Assembly: GCA_902702965.1 (NCBI GenBank)
Contig: CACRXP010000421.1
Coordinates: 447,735 to 511,734 of the forward strand
Origin: Spirometra erinaceieuropaei
Lineage: Eukaryota > Platyhelminthes > Cestoda > Diphyllobothriidea > Diphyllobothriidae
DNA length: 64,000 nucleotides
Reading direction: 5' to 3'
The notes under the pieces are model-generated. The model saw only the letters and a program-made list of their open reading frames with translations. It ran no database searches and was not told the origin of the DNA. The position numbers and the translations under genes are program-made. Numbering within the stretch: position 1 is the first letter of the stretch; each line of letters starts with the position of its first letter. Below are positions 56,591-64,000 of the stretch, one piece after another.

Positions 56591-59500
56591 CGCGGGCTTT
56601 TGAAATTGAGCCGCCATTTTTCGTTGTTTCCCTCCAGTCACATGAATATTTGCTAATTGCATACCCCAGTCTTGTTCCTTTGTTTTAATTTATCTATTCC
56701 TATGAGGTTGTCTTTACAGTACGCTAGCACCTTTTTAAAGGAGCTTAAACCCTGCGAAATTTCTGCATCGATTTTTCCGCCTCCTGATCATGACTCCAGC
56801 GATTGCACTTTGCGGCCAATTTGTCGTTTCTGCGATTGTCCTGCGTTGGCGTTCTCACGCTCCCAAACGCAACGAACTCACCGTGCCAGCAGCAGTTACA
56901 CTCTGACAACTTGTCCTGTTTCTCGTCCTTCCTCGCTGGCCTTCCCACGCTCGTATCAGCAAAGGCCAATTTTTCGAAAGCGACATCGCTGTGGATGGCA
57001 AGTTGCGCTTAAACGCCAGCCTAATAACAAGTTGTCAATCCCGGGTTTTCTTTCGACTAACTGTCGATCGATATTTAACAAAGCCCATGATTTGGAATTA
57101 CTTCTGTCAACCAAAGAACATGGCAAAACAGGAGTAATTTGCCTTCAGGAGACGTGGTTGAATAGCCATATTGACTCGGAATTAATAACTCCTTCGACAT
57201 TTTGCTGTTTTCGAAATGATAGAGCATCTCCAACAGGCAGTAGAGGTGGAGGAGTGGACATTTTTGTCAAGCAAGACTGGTGTACAAATTGTAGGCCCCT
57301 GTTTTCATATTCTGATGATTTAATTGATGCAATTGCTGTTATCTGCAAGCCCCATTTGTTAAATAGCTTTAAGGGTATTATATTTGTCAGTATTTACATC
57401 CCCTCTTCCACAAATGAAGGCTCTCTGGGCCGTTTTTTTGACTTCCTCACACAAGAACTTGCTTCATTATCCTCAGACCATCTTATTCTTTTGTGCGGTG
57501 ATTTTAACCGTGTGAGTTTTCGGCCCATTACCCTTCTGGGTTTTGATGACCTTGTTTCATTCAATACACGGGCTGATGCCCCACTTGATCACATATTGAC
57601 CAATTACCCAAAGCTTTTTTGTATTAAAAATAGAGCTCCACTCTCCGGGTCTGATCACTCAGTGCTACTAGGACTTCCAAAAGTCTATTCCACCTCTAAG
57701 CGTCAACTGCTTACAAAACTCGAGAGGAAAATTACTGTTCGAGACACATCCGTAGATAAGATCCACTTACTGCAGAGTTCAATTACTAGTACCATCCCAA
57801 CTTTTCTAGCACTACCAAATGCTGAATTATGCTCTAATTATCTTACGCTATTTTTGAATCACATTTTTGATATTTGTTGTCCCCGTGAAACTGTTATGGT
57901 CAGGCCTGATAGAATCTCCTCACCATACCTCAAACATTTGAGACGTCGCAAAGAAACCTTTTACAAACTAGGTCAGCGTGACAAGATGAAGGATATCACT
58001 GTTTTAATAAAGGACGAAATTGCCAGACTTAACGGTTTATTCGTTAGTCAACTTTTTTCTACTTCATCCACCCCCTCCTCTCCTTTTCGTTCTGCTGAAC
58101 TGTGGAGGAATCTCAAGCGTCTCACTGGTCAACGTAATATACTTGAACCCATTGACGCAGATTTAAACTCTTTAAATCGGAATTTTATCTGTACTTCTAA
58201 CGACTCCACTTCTCGCCCAAACGAAATTTTCCTACCACCATGTGACTTCACTCCTGTGACTGTGACAACATTGGAACACCATCTCAAAAAGATTCGCGGG
58301 TCAACGGCGGCTGGGCCGGACGGTGTCTCTCCTTTTCTCCGTCTTGACCCACCTTATTAATCTATCCTTCATAGAGTCCAAGATTCCTGACGCCTGGCGT
58401 ACAGTAAGAATTACTCCAATCCCTAAAAAATCTTTAACTTTTGCTCCTAAATCTTTCCGTCCTATTGCCTGCTCTTCTGCACTCCTGAAACTTACTGAAC
58501 GAGTTGCATTAGATTCCCTTAAGTCCTCCTCCGTCAATTTTTCTGATCCTCTACAATTTGCATACAAGGCAAAGCGTAGCACCTTGGATGCTGTTGCTTT
58601 AGTTGTTCATTCAGCTTTGAGAGACTTAGACAAGGGATGCCGTGCATATGCATGTGCTTTTCTCGACTACTCATCCGCCTTCAAAACTATTCCGCGCCAA
58701 CTCCTCCTGACCAAAGCAGCTGCGTGCGACACTCCGAGCTGGGTTGTCTCTTGGCTTAGAGATTATTTTTCCTCCCGCACTCAGTTTGTCCAGTCGGGAA
58801 GGAGAAAATCTTCTATTCTTCCAAACAATTGTGCAGTTCTACAAGGTTCTATCTTATCCCCTCATCTTTTCTCCCTACATACTGATGATTTGAGATCGCC
58901 AAACGACTGCCTGTATGTTAAGTATGCCGATGACATGGTCGTAGGCCACCCACTCAAAAACCTGACTCACCTACAGTCTTTAAAGGATGGCTTAGACCAC
59001 GTCTCCGCATGGTCTTCGAATAATGGACTCCTACTCAACAATCAGAAATCAGTACAGTGTGTGTTTCGATTGCGACCCTCTCCCATTCCTGAACCTTTGG
59101 ATATTCTTCCCAATGAGGTATCTTCTTTCCGGTACCTAGGTGTTACTTTATCCTCAAATCTCTCTTTCTCTCTTCATATGGAAACCCTTTTAACAAAAAT
59201 TCAAAAACTTGTTTATTATATTCGTCGTCTACGTTTATATCACACACCCCAGTCCTTAATCTGGTGATTCATAGATGGCTGCATTCTTCCACTCATTCTT
59301 TATTGTTCTCCAGTTATTTTCCAGCTTTACTTAAAAAAGATCTAATTATTTTTAAGCGTGTCATTCGAATGCTCGCCTCTGCTGCTGGTGTTTCCTATCA
59401 TCTTTTAGTTGATATCATCGTGCAGCGACATTTCAACTCGGTGGAGCAATTCGCTGACCGAATTCTGAATGACACCGTCCATCCCCTTCATAATGAGTTA

Positions 59501-59786
59501 ATGGCTGCGAAATCCTTACGCCCCACGCGTCGATGCTTCCGCCACATCCCTTGCCGCACTTCGGCCTATCGGAATTCCATACTGCCATTTCTAGCCCGGT
59601 ATCTCACCTGCAAAGATGTTGAAAAACAAAAACTAAAACTCGATCTTGCACCTTAAAGTCCTTTTTTCTTCATATATAATCATGTCCACCTGTCTGTCCA
59701 AAAACCTGTTAATCTCTATGGTAATCACTGTGTACTGGAGAACCGTTTTTGCTGAAAGTTTTGAAAGTTATTTTCAAAATAAAGCA
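56591..59786 (+). mobile_element. Rex1/Babar-like LINE nested in CR1
   Basis: About 3.2 kb, inserted in the thumb region of the CR1 ORF2; CR1 coding resumes at 59787 with SQKDLGVWIQNNL. It contains a single ORF with endonuclease and RT, then a short 3' UTR ending AAATAAAGCAGTCC and CT repeats. The flanks do not let me define a clean target-site duplication. The C-terminal style (CAFLDYSSAFKTI, LHTDDLRSPNDCLYVKYADD) is that of Rex1/Babar elements in the CR1 group. It is the youngest insertion in the stack. Confidence 0.7.
56657..59656 (+). pseudogene. Rex1/Babar-like endonuclease-RT
   Basis: Three frames cover one polyprotein. 56657-58345 has the endonuclease with LSTNCRSIFNKAHDLEL, CLQETWLNSH, SRGGGVDIFV, LLCGDFNRV, PLDHILTNYP and GSDHSVLLG; all expected catalytic residues are visible. 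It also has the start of the RT (STAAGPDGVSP). A frame change at about 58330-58345 leads into 58323-59267 with FRPIACSSALLKLTER, FLDYSSAFKTIPRQLL, LQGSILSPHLFSLHTDD and YADD at 58923-58934. A second change near 59262 leads into the C-terminal domain (LLKKDLIIFKRVIRMLA). Q in LQGSILSP fits the PQG box with L for P. Only two lesions are evident. Confidence 0.75.
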
Positions 59787-60625
59787 GTCCTCTCTCTCTC
59801 TCAATCTTCACAGAAGGATCTCGGGGTTTGGATACAGAACAACCTGAAACCAACACTGCAGTGCCACAAGGCTGCAAAAAACGCCATGGGAGTGCTGCAT
59901 GCAATAAAAAGGGCTTTCGTAAACTTTGACCAAGACCTTTTTTTCGAGAGTTTACGGCACCTTTGTTCAGCCCCACTTAGAAAATGACAGACAAGCATGG
60001 CGGCCATGGTTAACAAAGGACCAAGCATGCATCGAACGCGTACAACGGCGTGCCACAAAGCTGGTAAACGGTCTAAAAAGCCAATCCTACACAGACAGAC
60101 TGAATTACCGTAGTTTATTCCCTCTGTGTTACAGGCAACAGGTGATCTTATCCTCGTCTACAAGATAATACATGGCCTTGAGTATGGACTTAAATTTGAG
60201 GACATGTTTTAGTGGCCCCTTTCACCTAATCTTCGTGGTCATTCGATGAAGTTACGGACAACAATGTCCAGGCTGAATCTTCGTTCTGAATTTTTCACGC
60301 AGAGGGTAGTGGATAAATGGAACGATCTCTCTTAGTCAGTCGTGGAGGCTACGTCTCTGCAAGTCTTCAAGAAACGCTTGGATGATTATTTCTGTTCCCT
60401 GTTTTCCCTCGACAGTCTGAATCTGAATTAATACCCCTGGTCCAGACAAATATTTTCTCTGAGACAATGCTACTCAAATGAACCAAGTACTGTTTTAATA
60501 GTGAACATTTTTTGTTCGTGTACAGTTATTCTAACGAGCTGACATGTAATCAATAGGGGTTTCAAAGGCTTTGCCTATTATCCTTACCAAATAAACTGAA
60601 ATAAATAAACTGAAGAAACTCAATA
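59787..60625 (+). pseudogene. CR1 ORF2 C-terminus and 3' UTR (resumed)
   Basis: Continues the CR1 after the nested element: SQKDLGVWIQNNLKPTLQC, AAKNAMGVLHAIKRAF, then after a frame change GTFVQPHLENDRQAW and IERVQRRATKLVNGL. Then come GDLILVYKIIHG near 60145 and RVVDKWNDLS with SLQVFKKRLDDYFC near 60360. The 3' UTR follows to about 60620. The last 260 bp match 51363-51609. Confidence 0.75.
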
Positions 60626-61610
60626 AGAAGAATAGAATTCTTTGTGAAACCGTAAACTTTACTGTGTACATTTTCGGGACCGGTTCCCAGCTCGTTTTCA
60701 GACTATAGGAGTGCAGTGCTACAGCCGCTCTGACACCAAAACGAACCACCTGGCGAACTCTCCCAGATGCAGAAAATTTAACTGAACTAGTCGAAAGACA
60801 ACTAAAAAAAAATGAGATACACGTAGCGCACCAGTTGGCAACTACCTTACGCACACAGCTTGTACACCCTAAGGACAGGGTTGGCTACCTCGAAAGAAAA
60901 GGTGTTGTCTACAAAATCTCGTGTTCCAGTTGTTATGCCGTCTATTGTGACTAAACTGAGAAATTTGTTTCAATCCGTGTACATGAACATCAGTTAGCGG
61001 TGAAGAGACGCGACCATCTGTCCCAGGTGACCGTGCACACACTGGATCCTGAACACATATTTGCATGTGAAAACACTCGCATTGTTGGCACCTGTCCAAA
61101 AAAGAAAGGCTGCGAATTCCTGGAAGTAACGCTCTCACATGAGATATGCATCAACCAGAATATCGATCTGGATGAATTACAGTTATCAGTACCTGAACAC
61201 GGGGTCAAAATATCGGGGATTTCTGACAAAAGCACATGTGCAAAAGTTAAAAGAACTTCGGGAGAACAAAGATATCTTGGTGACTAGACCGGACAAAGGC
61301 ACATGCGTCGCTATAATGAACGGATCGGACTACGTATCAAAGATACAGTCAATATTATTTGACCGGAAGAAATTCAAGAAGGTAGACAAAAAGATTGTAC
61401 GGATTAAGTAGAGGCGAAACCAACTGATTGTCTAAGACGGTCCCGCACAGAGGGTTGCATAAGTGACAATGACCTCGAACACCTCCGACTAGTCGGCACA
61501 CATATCCCTCGACTACATGGTCTACCTAAGATCCATAAGGAAGGCCTACCAGTCCGTCCGATTTAAGACAAGAGAAACTCGCCTATCATGCGATAGCAAA
61601 GTGGTTAGCA
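60626..61610 (+). pseudogene. PLE 3' part joined to a PLE 5' part
   Basis: The first half (60640-61200) reads as a PLE C-terminus: IHVAHQLATTLRTQLVHPKD, GVVYKISCSSCYAVYCD (GIY...Y, with the YIG-type position reading YCD and a stop after it), RVHEHQLAVKRRDHLSQ and EHIFACENTRIVG. From about 61245 the sequence is instead a PLE RT fingers region: LRENKDILVTRPDKGTCVAI, GSDYVSKIQSILFDRKKFKK, then LVGTHIPRLHGLPKIHKEGL and PVRPI. So a C-terminus precedes an N-terminal RT part on the same strand. It is cut at about 61610 by the CR1-like element. Confidence 0.7.
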
Positions 61611-63420
61611 GTGCTCCACAAGATTGAGGCTCTTAGAGTATGATACACACAGATCCTTAATAACCCCAGGCACGTTTATGGCGTGACCGTCAATATTTAA
61701 TTGAGGTTGGCGGTCGTCGCCAACCACCATGACTGAGCACTTATGCCAAAAAAGAGAAAGGCGCCATGTGTGGCACCACTGGGCGAAAGCCTGTAGATCG
61801 ATCTTTAGGAGCTCAAGCACGATGTCATGATCTGCCGGCTTATATCGATCTACAACTTTCAGATCATCGACATAGACGAAAGGCTTACCATCCTGAAATA
61901 AATCGGATACATCGTTAACAAAAAGGCAAACTAAAAGCTGACTGATTACACTACCTTGAATGATTCCACTCCTTACACATGTGGGGTTGGAGATAGCATT
62001 GGAAATCTTCACCCGTTATGTATGAGTGTCCAGGTAAGAGGATATAAAATTTAAAAGTTTGCCATCTATTCCGAAAGAAGAAAAGTTTCAAGAGAAAAAG
62101 AACATGGTAAACACGATCAAAAGCCTTAGTGAAATCGAGATATAATGTGTAAAGTGTCCCTAGATTGGAGAACATAGTCAAAGAAAGAGATTTGACAGGT
62201 GTCAAAAGACCGAGCTTTGAGGAATCCATGCTGAGCAGCACTCAGTAAGTTATTCGCTGTTAAGTGACACATCATCTTATCTTTGATCAATGTCTGTAAG
62301 ATCTTCGAAACTGCAGGAAGGATGTTTATTGGCCGAAAGTCATCAAATGCCGTAGATTGACCATGCTAAGGAATGGACAAAATGTGTGATTCCTTCCAAA
62401 AGATAGAATAAGTTTCACTTTCAAGAGCAAGATTAAATATCTTGCATAAGAGGGATGGGAAAATTGTATTTGCATCGGCTTTTAAAATACTTACTGGGAC
62501 GCCATCACGGCCTGGACTCTAAGACTGACGAAGACGCTAAATCGCAACAGTCACATCCCACACAGAGAAAGTTATAGTTTCGAGAACTGCCGCGGTCAAT
62601 GCCTGGATGGTCGGAAGTGGATTGGTCGAGTCTTCAATAAACGTTTTGGACAGGAAATCATTGAAGCTAAGAGCGGTTAACTGGACATCAGCTATGGGAT
62701 TTCCGGGGGCGTCTCGGAGGGTGGGATGCTGCGTCTTTCCTTCAGTTCGTGCTTTTCGGGAGAAAAGTTTTAAGACAATTAACGAACGGTTTTTGGTAGG
62801 CTGGATGTCCTCAGCTAGCTGTTTTTCTTCAGACAATCTCTTAGTGCGCTCAAAAATATCACAAATTAAGGGCAGGAAAGAATCGCCTTTCAGAAGATGG
62901 AATCGACGATAAAGTCTGCGCAATCTGCGACGAAAGGGTAAGGGTAGGAAAACCTCATCCCCAGCATTAATAATTTCCTTACAGGGGACGCAATAAGAAA
63001 TAAGCGTAGAGGTTCGCAAGGCAAACATTTACGTCTGAGGAAAGGAAGAAATCAGTCCAGTTGTAGGAATTAAGGTGTGTTAATAATTCGGTTGAGCGAG
63101 TTGATCGGTAATCGCGGAAAAGTTATATATTGGGGACAATGTTTTGTCAGCCTCGAATTCCAACGTCGAAACAACTATGCGATGGTCTGAGCTCCCGAGT
63201 GACAGTGACGATGGCATGCAGCCTCTACATAAAATTAGGTCAAGCATGCTTTAGCCTCGTGTGGGAATGTCGACAGCCTGAGTCCACATCCCAACATCCG
63301 AAGCCTCGAGAAAGTCATCGAACCTTCTGGGTCTGAGTACAATTCTTTTTACGCTCCGCAAGCAGTTGAGCATCAGCCTCGGGGCCATTAATTGGTTGAC
63401 GACACACCGTCTGAAGCAGT
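61611..63420 (-). mobile_element. CR1-group LINE, degenerate (YVDD type)
   Basis: A minus-strand relative of 8536-10160. From the right: traces of an endonuclease end (63400-63100), a pre-RT region open at 62537-63028 (FLPLICDIFERTKRLSEEKQ, NPIADVQLTALSFNDFLSKT), then broken RT frames with LLSAAQHGFLKARSFDTCQI, LYLDFTKAFDRVYH near 62110-62160, IIQGSVISQLLVCLFVNDVS and FVYVDDLKVVDRYKPADHD (YVDD at 61863-61874), and a post-palm block with VVGDDRQPQLNIDG. Frame changes and stops are many. It ends near 61611 against the PLE. Confidence 0.65.
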
Positions 63421-64000
63421 AAGCTCTAGCATACCTTGAGCGTACCTACGAGCTTGTTAGTTCGTTTGCGAACTTATGGGATAGGTCGATAAATCTTGCG
63501 CATGTGTCTATCGACGCATTAGCCCGCAGCAACCGCGTCACCCTTAGGCTCTCGTTGCGTGCCCATTCCAGATCGCTTTGTGGCTGCCTAAGACTAGCAC
63601 GACGAGGGTTGTCTTTTCCCCGCGCTGAGTGTTTGTTCACGGGAATTTTCAATGTAAATGTCTGGCAGACAATTGTCTTAAGTTATCCGGATATTAGTTT
63701 GCGTTAACTGTGCTTGAAGAATGTGGGCCTACGCCAACAAAACCCCTAGTTTTGATTTTTGAAATAGTAAAATGCTCACTGATTTTTTTAGCCAAATATG
63801 ACTGGTTTTATGCTGTAACAGAAGTGCAATTTCCAATGTAAATAAAATCGAATCTTCAGTCGATTTGTCCAGACGTATGAAACTGACGCCAACTTTTAGC
63901 GCAATTCAGTCCGCAATATCCCTGCGTTAGATCAAAAGCGCACTCTACTTTGCTTAGTTTGGTCCTAACGTTCTACATCAAGTATTTCAAGAAGGTACAA
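63421..64000. other. No recognised feature
   Basis: A minus-strand frame at 63446-63652 (with ESLRVTRLLRANASIDTC) could belong to the 5' part of the adjacent LINE but carries no motif I can name. Confidence 0.3.

Larger units (their letters stand above)
53005..60625 (+). mobile_element. CR1-family LINE split by a second LINE
   Basis: A long plus-strand CR1 with ORF1 (53005-54300) and ORF2 endonuclease and RT (54320-56590). Its C-terminal part and 3' UTR lie at 59787-60625, beyond the nested element 56591-59786. The 3' end has the short A-rich repeat typical of CR1 (AAATAAACTGAAATAAATAA). Without the insert it would be about 4.4 kb. It carries several frameshifts and one TGA inside the RT, so it is inactive, but it is among the better preserved elements here. 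Confidence 0.8.

Overview
This window looks like intergenic and intronic DNA from a large, repeat-rich animal genome. There are no bacterial-style operons and no long intact host reading frames. Almost every recognisable coding stretch is a decayed retrotransposon: CR1-group, Rex1/Babar-like and RTE LINEs, and Penelope-like elements (PLEs) with GIY-YIG endonuclease ends. Together with tRNA-derived short repeats and degenerate TTAGGG-type arrays, this mix fits a flatworm, most likely a large-genome (diphyllobothriid-type) tapeworm. The species assignment is inference from repeat families, not from a marker gene.

Layout. 1-2.5 kb: copies of a fold-back (long inverted repeat) element. 5-11 kb: tRNA-like repeats in inverted and tandem arrangements, an RTE remnant (-) and a CR1-like remnant (-). 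11.3-14.1 kb: a nearly full-length but broken PLE (-). 14.4-17.8 kb: two degenerate telomere-like arrays bracketing a second PLE (+) that is split by a tRNA-like tandem array. 17.8-27.6 kb: mostly unrecognised, with an RTE 3' end and a LINE tail. 27.6-36.1 kb: three fold-back elements, an RTE remnant, an inverted pair of a GC-rich short repeat, a DDE-transposase scrap and a PLE 3' end. 36.3-40.1 kb (-): the one convincing host gene. 40.3-48.6 kb: another fold-back element, a further inverted tRNA-like pair, a broken DNA-transposon-like reading frame and a possible secreted-peptide first exon. 48.6-60.6 kb: a stack of nested LINEs. 60.6-63.4 kb: a PLE end joined to a PLE start, then a CR1-like LINE (-).

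The host gene is a three-exon (or more) minus-strand gene for a small single-pass membrane protein of the six-cysteine STMC6 superfamily (Shisa/CYYR1/VOPP1-WBP1 type). It has a six-cysteine ectodomain, one transmembrane helix, a basic juxtamembrane stretch and a proline-rich cytoplasmic tail with PPxY motifs. All splice phases between the three visible exons agree. The signal-peptide exon is not identified with certainty.

The LINE stack gives a relative chronology. A CR1-group LINE (50.9-53.0 kb) was hit by a CR1 3' fragment and is abutted or interrupted by a second, longer CR1. That CR1 was later split by a Rex1/Babar-like LINE, which is the least damaged element here. The most unusual structural signals are the ~1-kb fold-back elements, whose centre occurs in both orientations; three unrelated short repeat families that all occur as inverted pairs; and repeated PLE 3'-end-to-5'-part junctions.
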